The notes beneath the pieces were generated by a model. That model did no database searches and was not told the origin of the DNA. It saw only the letters and a program-made list of their open reading frames with translations. From NCBI GenBank assembly GCA_012515455.1, contig JAAYYJ010000110.1, forward strand, positions 1 through 6,391: DNA of 6,391 nt, written 5' to 3'. Below, one piece after another: positions 1 through 6,174 of the stretch. Within the stretch, counting starts at the first letter, position 1. Every line of letters begins with the position of its first letter. Position numbers and translations under genes: made by a program. The DNA is from Oligosphaeraceae bacterium (GTDB lineage: Bacteria; Verrucomicrobiota; Lentisphaeria; Oligosphaerales; Oligosphaeraceae).

Positions 1-1274
1 ACGATTTTTTCTCCAGGGGCCAGTCCGGACAATATTTCCACCATTCCGTTGCTTTGCCGGCCGCGTTGGATATCGCGGGCGGCGAAGGCCTCTCCGCCCA
101 GATGCACGAAAACCACCTGCCGGGTATCCAGTTCGAGGATGGCATCCGTGGGGACCAGCAAGGCCGTACGCAGTCCGGGTAAGGCGGTTTCCCCCCTGAC
201 AAAGAGGCCTGGGCGCCAACCGCCTTCTTGATTTGTGATCGTTACGCTGACCCTGACTGTCTGATTGGCGGCATTCACCTGTTGACTGAGCAGGGCGATT
301 TCGCCTTGGGCGGTTGTGCCGTCCAAAGCTGACACCTGCACCTTTTGACCTGTCCGCAGGTTGCGGAGATGCCGGGTCGGTACTTGGAAATCCGCCCGCA
401 CCATGCGCAGGTCGGCAATCGTCATAATATTTTCATTCTCCGTCCGGCTGCCTAGGGCAGTATGCTGTTCCAGCACCACGCCATCCATGGGGGCAGTGAC
501 TGTGTACAGCCCATAGCGGTCCGGAGACTGTGTTCCCAATTCCGTCAGGACGGACTGCGGCAGACCCAGAGACAGCAGCCGCTGGGCGGCAAAATCCTGC
601 GCTGCGAGCGCGTTGTCCAGGTTGAATTTTGCCTCCTGCCAGTCGGCCTCCAGGCCGATATTCTCCTGCCGGAGGCGGTCCTTGCGGGCAAATATCTGCC
701 CGGCCAGAACCGCGGCGCGCTGTTTTTCCCGGAAATCGCATTTGAGTTCCGCCAGTTCCGGGCTGAACAAGGTCAGCAGTTCCTGGCCGGTGCGGACCGT
801 ATCGCCGGCCTGCACCGCCAGAGAGCGGACAAAGCCCGCGACCTGGGGCACCACCTGGGCAATCAGTACTGGGTCTAGGCGGATTTCACCAATCATCTCC
901 AGAGTCTCAGAGAGCTCGCCGGTCTGGGCTGCGGCAATCTGCAGACCGCCAGCATGCTGCTGCGAGGCACTGAGCAGTATCGCACCCTCAGCATATTCGT
1001 GCCCGTGCCCGTCTTCATCCTGGTGTGCGGTTTCTCTGCCCTCCTGGTGGTCATGCGCTTGGCCGTTAAGCTGGGTGGTTGTTGCTTTTTCCTGGTGGTC
1101 GTGGTGGTCGTGGTCGGTGCAGTGGTCCGCAGCCGGGTTGACTATCTGGCTGGCTATCTCGCGGTTGGGGTTGAGGACGTTTAACAGGGAAGGAGTCTTG
1201 CTGCTGGCGAGCAGCAGTACGGCTGCGCCGGCGCAGAGCAGGGTCAGGACAATGGTTTTGGTCTGTATTTTCAT
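1..1274 (-). CDS. RND efflux periplasmic adaptor (HlyD/CzcB-CusB family), 3' end cut by window
   Basis: This is the membrane-fusion subunit of a tripartite metal efflux pump, expected to bridge an inner-membrane RND pump and the outer-membrane channel. The frame is open from ATG at 1274 to the edge (424 codons). Residues 6-23 form an N-terminal hydrophobic anchor or signal. Residues 50-92 are rich in His and Asp (ten His, for example HDHHDH) and look like a metal-binding segment. Residues 130-170 carry the first half of the biotinyl-lipoyl-like domain (GEIRLDP, VAGFVRSL, GDTVRTGQELLTL). Residues 172-245 are a helical hairpin. The second lipoyl half follows at about 255-290 (APMDGVVLEQHTALG) and beta-barrel sequence at 291-400. 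The end GLAPGEKI suggests only a short tail is missing. It starts 6 bp after the outer-membrane gene, with GAGGA 10 bases before ATG, so it is probably co-transcribed. Few N-terminal Met residues and many His favour a Czc/Cnr-like substrate (Zn, Co, Ni) over Cus-type copper, but the metal is not settled. Confidence 0.93.
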   Translation of the reverse strand, partial: MKIQTKTIVLTLLCAGAAVLLLASSKTPSLLNVLNPNREIASQIVNPAADHCTDHDHHDHQEKATTTQLNGQAHDHQEGRETAHQDEDGHGHEYAEGAILLSASQQHAGGLQIAAAQTGELSETLEMIGEIRLDPVLIAQVVPQVAGFVRSLAVQAGDTVRTGQELLTLFSPELAELKCDFREKQRAAVLAGQIFARKDRLRQENIGLEADWQEAKFNLDNALAAQDFAAQRLLSLGLPQSVLTELGTQSPDRYGLYTVTAPMDGVVLEQHTALGSRTENENIMTIADLRMVRADFQVPTRHLRNLRTGQKVQVSALDGTTAQGEIALLSQQVNAANQTVRVSVTITNQEGGWRPGLFVRGETALPGLRTALLVPTDAILELDTRQVVFVHLGGEAFAARDIQRGRQSNGMVEILSGLAPGEKI

Positions 1275-1280
1275 TGCGGT

Positions 1281-2666
1281 TTAATCCTCTTCGATGGTTG
1301 ATTGCTGCAGATCTTCCCCGCCCACTACAGCGGCCAGTTCCAGGCGGGCGGATTCACATTCGTGGTAGCGTTCCAGCAACTCCTCGCGCTTGGCCAGCCA
1401 GTCTTGTCTGGCAGCGAACAGTTCCAGAATATCAGCTTCGCCAGTCTGGTAGGAGGTGTAGATGGCATCGTAATAATCTTTGGCCGCAGGAATGGTCTCC
1501 TCGCGCAATTCCGTTACTGCCAGGGCGCTGTCCTGCCAGAGCTGCCAGGCCCGGCACAGAGATTGCTGCAATGACAACTCCTGGCTGGCAGATTCGAGGA
1601 TAGTCCGCTGCAGACTGGCCTGGGCGGCGGCGATATTGCCCTGATTGCGGTCAAATAGCGGTAACGGCAGAGAAAAGCCGACAAAAAATGCCCAGCTGCC
1701 GTCCTCACGAAAATGCTGCAATCCGCTTTCGAGCTCGAGATTAGGATATTTTTCACTGTCCGCCAGCGCCCGTGCGGCTTCTGCCTGGGCAATGTCCAGG
1801 CGGGTCTGTTGCCAGGCGGGCGAGAGCTTAATGGCGCGCTGCAGCAATTTGAGAGACCATTGAGGCATTTCCTGCCATTGGGCCTCGACGGCCGGGAACC
1901 ATGGTTCTGTGGCTCCCCAGCAGGCGGCCAGGACTGAGCGTGCCGAAGCCAATTCCCGCTGAGACTGCCTGACCGCCTGGGTGGCGGCGGCGAGCTCCGA
2001 GCGGTGCTTCAGCAACTCCAGCGGGCTGCTTTCACCAGCTTTGATCCGTCCCTGGATGACCCTGCCGGTCTCGTTGAGGATATTGAGCAGTTCTTGTTTA
2101 AGCTGCAGAGATTCCTGCAAGTGGAACACGTCATAGAAGCGTTTTTCCACCGCCAGTGCCAGCTCCTTCTGAAGTTTCTGATAATCCAGGACGGCTGTCT
2201 GCAGCTCGACTTCGGCCGCTTGTGCTGCCAGTCTCGGCTTGCCGCCGGACTGCCATTCACGGCTGACGCCGATTCTGGCAGCGGCATTGCGAAAGCCGGA
2301 ATAATCCTGCGTGCCGGCGAATTCCTCCAGCTCAGCAAACAGCTCAGGGTTGCGCGGCAGGCCGGATTGCTGCAGCAGTGCCAGGCGGACTTGAATCTCC
2401 TGCCAGGCTGCGGCCAGGGCGTGGCTGTTCTCCCAAGTCAGCTGCCTGGCTCTGGCCAGGGTTAAAATCCCGGCATCGCCGTTTGGGCTGGCAGGACCGG
2501 GGGCGGGCAGCTCAGAGTGATCCTGGGGGGGTGTAACTGCTTGTGCTGGTGGTGGGGGGAGGCTGTCGAGCAGCCTTCCGGGAATCTGCGGGTGGTGACT
2601 TAAGCAGCCGGCGGTAAAAAGGCATAATCCGACTAGAGCCGCAACGCGGCCAAGTAATCCAGACAT
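1281..2666 (-). CDS. Outer membrane efflux lipoprotein, TolC/CzcC-CusC family
   Basis: This is the outer-membrane channel of the efflux pump, 461 aa, a usual length for the family. The start MSGLLGRVAALVGLCLFTAGC gives a lipoprotein signal with the probable lipidated Cys at residue 21; Thr at -3 is not the ideal lipobox residue. A Pro-rich linker follows, then two outer-membrane efflux repeats of long amphipathic helices. Typical family signatures are GESSPLELLKHRSEL in the first repeat and QTGEADILELFAARQDWL near the end, each before a long helix. I chose ATG at 2666 because GGAG sits 6 bases upstream and the signal peptide then begins properly. A GTG at 2711 is in frame but adds 15 unlike residues. 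The gene lies 123 bp after the small Cys/His-rich gene and 6 bp before the adaptor, which points to one operon. The family is clear; the exact metal is not. Confidence 0.93.
   Translation of the reverse strand: MSGLLGRVAALVGLCLFTAGCLSHHPQIPGRLLDSLPPPPAQAVTPPQDHSELPAPGPASPNGDAGILTLARARQLTWENSHALAAAWQEIQVRLALLQQSGLPRNPELFAELEEFAGTQDYSGFRNAAARIGVSREWQSGGKPRLAAQAAEVELQTAVLDYQKLQKELALAVEKRFYDVFHLQESLQLKQELLNILNETGRVIQGRIKAGESSPLELLKHRSELAAATQAVRQSQRELASARSVLAACWGATEPWFPAVEAQWQEMPQWSLKLLQRAIKLSPAWQQTRLDIAQAEAARALADSEKYPNLELESGLQHFREDGSWAFFVGFSLPLPLFDRNQGNIAAAQASLQRTILESASQELSLQQSLCRAWQLWQDSALAVTELREETIPAAKDYYDAIYTSYQTGEADILELFAARQDWLAKREELLERYHECESARLELAAVVGGEDLQQSTIEED
1285..1289 (-). promoter_or_regulatory. 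Ribosome binding site of the adaptor gene
   Basis: On the minus strand GAGGA lies 10 bases before the adaptor ATG (1274). It falls inside the last codons of the preceding outer-membrane gene, which suggests coupled translation of the two genes. The spacing is slightly long. Confidence 0.5.
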
Positions 2667-2672
2667 ATCATA

Positions 2673-2682
2673 CTCCGTAACG
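2673..2682 (-). promoter_or_regulatory. Ribosome binding site deciding the efflux lipoprotein start
   Basis: The minus strand reads CGTTACGGAG here, with GGAG 6 bases before ATG at 2666. This supports that start over the GTG at 2711. Nine of these bases (CGTTACGGA) recur at the same place before the small gene upstream. Confidence 0.6.
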
Positions 2683-2703
2683 TTATTTGGGGATGGACGA
2701 CTG

Positions 2704-2733
2704 TCTCTCACGCTTCCGAGAGGGGCGGAGAGA
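2704..2733 (-). other. Stem-loop in the spacer before the efflux lipoprotein gene
   Basis: The arms TCTCTC (2704-2709) and GAGAGA (2728-2733) are complementary and continue inward with CGC/GCG across one bulged base (2710), leaving an 11-base loop. No T-run follows on the minus strand, so it is not a standard rho-independent terminator. It could be an mRNA stability or processing element between the first and second genes of the operon. Confidence 0.4.
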
Positions 2734-2735
2734 TC

Positions 2736-2755
2736 CTGCTGCGATCAATCAGCAG
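2736..2755 (-). other. Short inverted repeat CTGCTG-N8-CAGCAG
   Basis: This is a perfect 6-base inverted repeat around an 8-base loop, directly next to the stem-loop at 2704-2733. A perfect 8-base palindrome, TGACGTCA, lies just beyond it at 2760-2767. Together they fill most of the 123-bp spacer. They may be RNA structure or a regulator site; nothing in the window decides which. Confidence 0.3.
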
Positions 2756-2789
2756 ATGGTGACGTCAGCAACTGATAACGGTACGTGTC

Positions 2790-3233
2790 TTAACAGCGGA
2801 TTACGGTGCTGCGCAGAGCCAATAGCTGTTCTGCTGCAAGTGCTGAATATGGTGGAGAATAGGTTCTTCTGGTATTAACTGGCCAGAGGCAGATTTTGAG
2901 CGTCAGGGGAGTGATGCTCTCCAGCAGTGGCACAAAGGTCCGGGTGCGCAGTTTTTCACGCCCGTTCTGGTGCAATCCGGGATAGTCGTGGGTTCTCCCG
3001 CAACTGGCCGGTTGCTGGTGGCAGTCGCCGCAGACCTCGGGCAATATTTCCGTGGTCCCGGCGGCATGCTGCTGTTCATGGCAATGTCCGCCGGTGGCAG
3101 GCGTTCCGACCTGCAGTGCCGGTGGGCAGACCTGCAGGTGCAGAGCCGAGGGCAGCAGAAAGACGCTGAACAGCAGAATAATCTGCAGGCGCAAAAAATA
3201 ACGCGTTTTTGCTGAATTGGTCAACAGCGACAT
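2790..3233 (-). CDS. Small exported Cys/His-rich protein with CxxCH motif, first gene of the efflux operon
   Basis: This 147-aa protein is not one I can name. Residues 1-11 carry basic residues and 12-30 are strongly hydrophobic (FLRLQIILLFSVFLLPSAL), giving a signal peptide or N-terminal anchor. The exported part has a cluster of possible metal ligands between residues 36 and 88: C36, H50, C51, H52, H56, C68, C71, H72, C78, H82 and H88. C68-G-D-C-H72 fits CxxCH, the motif for covalent haem c, but it could equally bind metal. The C-terminal half is less distinctive and ends in Cys. ATG at 3233 was chosen because the hydrophobic segment then begins near the N-terminus and ACGGA lies just upstream; the frame itself continues further upstream, into the preceding gene. 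Its place directly before the efflux genes suggests periplasmic metal binding, sensing or delivery, which is inference. Small proteins of this sort do occur in metal-resistance operons. Confidence 0.72.
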   Translation of the reverse strand: MSLLTNSAKTRYFLRLQIILLFSVFLLPSALHLQVCPPALQVGTPATGGHCHEQQHAAGTTEILPEVCGDCHQQPASCGRTHDYPGLHQNGREKLRTRTFVPLLESITPLTLKICLWPVNTRRTYSPPYSALAAEQLLALRSTVIRC

Positions 3234-3239
3234 GGTTTT

Positions 3240-3248
3240 TCCGTAACG
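3240..3248 (-). promoter_or_regulatory. Ribosome binding region of the small Cys/His-rich gene
   Basis: The minus strand reads CGTTACGGA, ending 6 bases before ATG at 3233. The match to the Shine-Dalgarno consensus is modest (GGA followed by A). The same nine bases precede the efflux lipoprotein gene at nearly the same distance (2674-2682). Confidence 0.4.
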
Positions 3249-3263
3249 GCAGGGCGAAAGGAT

Positions 3264-3269
3264 AGTATA
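3264..3269 (-). promoter_or_regulatory. Candidate -10 element of the efflux operon promoter
   Basis: TATACT on the minus strand matches the TATAAT consensus at five of six positions. It lies about 30 bases before the small gene's start codon, allowing a leader of roughly 24 bases. No good -35 hexamer stands 16-18 bases upstream, where the sequence is GCCGGC-like. The promoter would then need an activator or another sigma factor. The dyad at 3281-3299 covers the -35 position. Confidence 0.4.
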
Positions 3270-3280
3270 CTTTGGACAAG

Positions 3281-3299
3281 GGAACCGCCGGCAGGTTCC
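3281..3299. repeat. Inverted repeat GGAACC-N7-GGTTCC, candidate operator
   Basis: This is a perfect 6-base dyad around 7 bases. It sits between the end of the maturase gene and the start of the efflux genes, about 12 bases upstream of the candidate -10 element. The position suits binding by a metal-responsive regulator. It could also be a weak hairpin ending the maturase transcript, though no T-run follows. Confidence 0.4.
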
Positions 3300-3305
3300 A
3301 GATTC

Positions 3306-3336
3306 TGCTGCGGAAACCAGCCTAGGCACCGCAGCA
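3306..3336 (-). terminator. Stem-loop overlapping the maturase stop codon, possible terminator
   Basis: On the minus strand TGCTGCGG (3336-3329) pairs perfectly with CCGCAGCA (3313-3306) around a 15-base loop that contains the TAG stop. The left arm codes for the last Cys-Cys-Gly of the SEC-C motif. No T-tract follows, so a classical rho-independent terminator is doubtful. It may pause transcription or protect the 3' end. Confidence 0.35.
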
Positions 3337-4530
3337 TTTCTTAAATTTTTTGCCGCTGCCGCAGGGACAGGGGTCGTTCCGGCCGGGGAGAGCGCCGCCG
3401 GCACTTAGTCTTTGTTGCGCGTTGCGCTTACGCTCAGCGCTGATGTCTGCAGCGAGCTTCCGGAACCGATCGATGGTATGGCTGTAGAACATCCGCCAGT
3501 CCGCGCACAAGGCACTTAAATTCCCGGGATCGTCACCGGGACGGCTTTTGGGACAGCCGCCGGCACAGAACTGCAGGTACTCGCATTGACTGCAACGATC
3601 ATTCCAGGAGCTCTTCCGCAGTCCGAAATCGCGGAACAGGCTGGAGTTCTGCATCGGTTCTATTTCATCTACCTCGATGTTCCCCAGTTTGAGTTCCGGT
3701 CGGACATAGAAGTCGCAGGGGTAGACATCGCCGTTGTGTTCAATGACAAAGTACTGCCGGCAGTCTGTGCCCATGGAACAGCAGTTCGCGTATCCGTCGA
3801 CCAGCCGCACCAGGATGGAGTCGAAGAGCCGGACAGAGATATTTCTGGTATCATGCTTGTGCCATTCATCGAAAATTGTGCACAGGAACTCTCCCCAACG
3901 TCCCGGCTGCAGTGCGAAAGGCAGCAGCTCTCCCTGCTGATCGAATTCCGTGCACTCTATATACTGGTGATAATTTATGCCCAGATCCTTCAGATAATGG
4001 TATATCTCCAGCGGATGCGTCTGGTTGTAGGCGGAGACCAGGGTCAGGACATTGTGCTCCACATGATTACGCCGCAGGACCTCCAGCCCCCGCAGGACCT
4101 CGGCATGGCTGCCGCGGCCATCGCTATGGACCCGGCCAAGGTTGTGCAGCTCCGCCGGACCGTCAATGCTGATCCCGACCAGGAAATTATAGCGCTGCAG
4201 GAATTCTCCCCAGGCGTCGTCCAGCAATGTGCCGTTGGTCTGCAAGCCGTTTGCCACCGACAGCCCGGAATGACCGTATTGCTTCTGAAATTCTATCGCC
4301 TGCCGGAAAAAATTCAGTCCCATCAGGGTTGGCTCACCGCCCTGCCAGCCAAAACTGTGTACCGGCATGGGCAGGGCCATGAATTTCCGGGTCATCAGCT
4401 GCAGGGTGGCGATGCTCATCCGCGGCGCGGATTTCCGGTAGATGCTGCTTTTGCTCAGATAAAAACAATAGCGACAGCGCAGATTGCAGTCCCAGGATGA
4501 GGGCTTGATCAATAAAGAAAACTGATTCAT
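3322..4530 (-). CDS. Anaerobic sulfatase-maturating enzyme (radical SAM/SPASM) with C-terminal SEC-C motif
   Basis: This cytoplasmic radical SAM enzyme (402 aa) is expected to oxidise the active-site Cys or Ser of a sulfatase to formylglycine without oxygen. The radical SAM cluster motif is C15-x3-C19-x2-C22. Other marks are GWQGGEPTLMG at 61-71 (with the GGE motif), NGLQTNGT at 94-101 and SIDGP at 121-125. The SPASM region has C251, C257, C272, C313, C316, C322, C326 and C342. All but the last stand at a constant offset of four from the auxiliary-cluster cysteines I recall for the Clostridium perfringens enzyme. D273 follows C272, matching the proposed catalytic Asp. The last 20 residues (GRNDPCPCGSGKKFKKCCG) are a SEC-C zinc-binding motif, an addition to the core family. 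The start at 4530 has only a weak GGA upstream. It follows the sulfatase by 33 bp, which supports a matched enzyme-substrate pair in one operon. Confidence 0.94.
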   Translation of the reverse strand: MNQFSLLIKPSSWDCNLRCRYCFYLSKSSIYRKSAPRMSIATLQLMTRKFMALPMPVHSFGWQGGEPTLMGLNFFRQAIEFQKQYGHSGLSVANGLQTNGTLLDDAWGEFLQRYNFLVGISIDGPAELHNLGRVHSDGRGSHAEVLRGLEVLRRNHVEHNVLTLVSAYNQTHPLEIYHYLKDLGINYHQYIECTEFDQQGELLPFALQPGRWGEFLCTIFDEWHKHDTRNISVRLFDSILVRLVDGYANCCSMGTDCRQYFVIEHNGDVYPCDFYVRPELKLGNIEVDEIEPMQNSSLFRDFGLRKSSWNDRCSQCEYLQFCAGGCPKSRPGDDPGNLSALCADWRMFYSHTIDRFRKLAADISAERKRNAQQRLSAGGALPGRNDPCPCGSGKKFKKCCGA

Positions 4531-4563
4531 AACATAATTCCAGTTTCGGGCCGCGCGGTTGCG

Positions 4564-6123
4564 TCAGGCGTGTCCCATGCGACGCGGCAGTACGCTGTCG
4601 GTTTCCGCAAAACGCTCCAGCAGGCGGATCTGCAAATCGCGCTTAGTATCCCGGTATTCCGCGTTGTCCCAGAGATTGAAGAGCTGCCCCGGGTCGTTGC
4701 GCAAGTCAAACAACTCACCATATTCTTCTCCGATATAGCAGGTCAGGTGCCAGTCGGCAGTAATCAGCGTACGTTGCCGCAGACCCAGATAATCCTCGTC
4801 ATTCTCGGCGATTACCGAATCCTGCACCGTGTCGGCCTCACCGGTCAGTACCGGCAGTAGTGATTTCCCGGGCCAGGCCGGGCGCTGTTGCGCGGCTTCC
4901 GGCCGGGGAGGGCAGGCGCCTTCAGGTATCGGCACGCCGGCCAGATCCAGGATGGTGGGGGCAAAATCCAGATGGCTGGCCAAGGCCGAAGTGACCGCAT
5001 TCTCACGGACATACTGAGGGCCGCGCCAGATCGCGGGGACGCGCAGCACGCCGTCCAGATGAGTCGGGGGCATATTGTGCATCCAGTGGTCGCCGAGCAT
5101 CTGACCATGGTCGGACATGACAACAATCACCGTGTTGTCCGATAGGCCGTGAGCCTCCAGCTGCCCCACGATGCGCCCGACCATCGCGTCCCATTGGCTG
5201 ATTATGCCCAGCACGGTCTGCATGGCAGCGCGTTCCAGTTCCGGTGCCACTGCGGTTTTGGCAATCCGACCGGCCGTCTTGAGGTCCTGCTGAAAAAGCC
5301 TGCGGTAGTGCGGGGGCAGCTGCTCGAGTTCGCCGCTGCGTCGCAATGGTTCCGGGAGCTTGCAGTCGCGGTACATGCTGTAATAGGGCTCGGCGACGGA
5401 AAATGGCGGATGGGGATCGGGAATCGAGTGCCAGAGGAAAAACGGCTGGCTGCGGCCGCACAGGGAACGGAAAAATTTCTCTGAGCACTCTGTTGCCCAA
5501 TGAGTGTAGTGCAGTTCCGGCGGCAGTCGGGAGGGGTAACTCTGTTCCGGGCTGTCCAGGATTCCCTGAGCATTGACTCTGATTCCCGCCGGTGGTTTGA
5601 TCAATTCCTGGAAATCCGGGCAACGCTGCTGCAGCCATTGCCCGTAATTTCCCGACCACCAGCCGCAGAGTGCATCTGTGCTGTCAAAGCCGTAGTACGG
5701 CGAAGGCAGCTGTGATATCCGTCCGCGGTCCCACAAGGCAATCGCCTCAGGCCAGTCTTCCGGGGCAATACGGTCTAGGTCAAAATCCTGCTGCGGCATC
5801 CAGGGATTGAGATGAATTTTGCCGATAGCGTGGGTGCGGTATCCTGCCTGCGCCAAGGTTCCGGGAAGAGTCGGGATATCCCGGCGCAGCGGTATGCCAT
5901 TGCAGCGCACGCCGTGACTGCGCGGGGTGCGTCCCGTCAGCCAGGTCGCGCGGGTGGCCATGCACATCGGCTGGATGGTGTAGCAGCGCTCAAACCGCAA
6001 CCCGCGGGCCGCCAGGCGGTCGAGGTTCGGTGTGCGCACCAGCGGGTGGCCGGCGCAGCCGAGCAGATCATGGCGCAGCTGATCCGCTACTATGCAGACA
6101 AAATTAGGACGGCGGTCTTTCAT
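4564..6123 (-). CDS. Sulfatase family hydrolase (type I, formylglycine-dependent), no signal peptide
   Basis: This is a 519-aa alkaline-phosphatase-fold hydrolase, likely cleaving sulfate esters. The N-terminus KDRRPNFVCIVADQLR supplies metal ligands D14 and Q15. The signature C54-M-A-T-R58 followed by WLTGR fits CxAxR, with C54 the residue converted to formylglycine. Further expected residues are K102 and H104 (GKIHL), H238 (IPDPHPPF) and D338-H339 (MSDHG). The C-terminal subdomain includes GELFDLRNDPGQLFNLW, typical of the family. The Asp-Gln metal pair is as I recall for phosphonate monoester hydrolases, so a phosphodiester-type substrate is possible. The Lys expected 13 residues after D338 is Met351. 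ATG at 6123 was chosen because the family motif begins at once. An in-frame start at 6267 would run through the upstream gene and adds no signal-like sequence. No good Shine-Dalgarno is seen. Lacking an export signal, it probably acts in the cytoplasm. The substrate is unknown. Confidence 0.93.
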   Translation of the reverse strand: MKDRRPNFVCIVADQLRHDLLGCAGHPLVRTPNLDRLAARGLRFERCYTIQPMCMATRATWLTGRTPRSHGVRCNGIPLRRDIPTLPGTLAQAGYRTHAIGKIHLNPWMPQQDFDLDRIAPEDWPEAIALWDRGRISQLPSPYYGFDSTDALCGWWSGNYGQWLQQRCPDFQELIKPPAGIRVNAQGILDSPEQSYPSRLPPELHYTHWATECSEKFFRSLCGRSQPFFLWHSIPDPHPPFSVAEPYYSMYRDCKLPEPLRRSGELEQLPPHYRRLFQQDLKTAGRIAKTAVAPELERAAMQTVLGIISQWDAMVGRIVGQLEAHGLSDNTVIVVMSDHGQMLGDHWMHNMPPTHLDGVLRVPAIWRGPQYVRENAVTSALASHLDFAPTILDLAGVPIPEGACPPRPEAAQQRPAWPGKSLLPVLTGEADTVQDSVIAENDEDYLGLRQRTLITADWHLTCYIGEEYGELFDLRNDPGQLFNLWDNAEYRDTKRDLQIRLLERFAETDSVLPRRMGHA

Positions 6124-6137
6124 ATTTAGAAGCGCGG

Positions 6138-6174
6138 GCTGACAGTGCGAGGAAAAAATCCTCGCGGAGTCAGC
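6138..6174 (-). other. Long stem-loop between the upstream gene and the sulfatase
   Basis: An outer stem GCTGAC/GTCAGC (6138-6143 with 6169-6174) and an inner stem GCGAGGA/TCCTCGC (6147-6153 with 6159-6165) are separated by a 3x3 internal loop and close on a five-base loop (TTTTT on the minus strand). The upstream gene's TGA stop (6170-6172) lies in the outer arm. It is probably a terminator-like or mRNA-stabilising structure, but no T-run follows the stem on either strand, so I do not call it a standard terminator. Confidence 0.6.

Noticed and set aside
1095..1127. Run of GGT/GTC-like triplets as a possible repeat array or CRISPR-like element
   Set aside because: It is short, irregular and explained by Asp-His codons of the adaptor.
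613..1284. Open frame of 223 codons on the plus strand, rich in Ser, Trp and Val
   Set aside because: It is the antisense of the adaptor. The Trp/Val-rich run is just the complement of the Asp-His codons.
2667..2711. GTG start giving a 15-residue longer efflux lipoprotein
   Set aside because: It would bury the lipoprotein signal behind a polar stretch, and a good ribosome site precedes the ATG at 2666.
2687..2878. Plus-strand frame of 63 codons across the spacer
   Set aside because: It has no recognisable motif, overlaps the small gene's end, and has no clear ribosome site.
3234..3404. Upstream extension of the small Cys/His-rich protein by 57 residues
   Set aside because: It runs into the maturase gene, across the candidate promoter and dyad, and would put the hydrophobic segment in mid-protein.
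3586..4500. Open frame of 304 codons on the plus strand opposite the maturase
   Set aside because: It mirrors the maturase gene, whose motifs are unmistakable. The plus-strand product has no recognisable domain.
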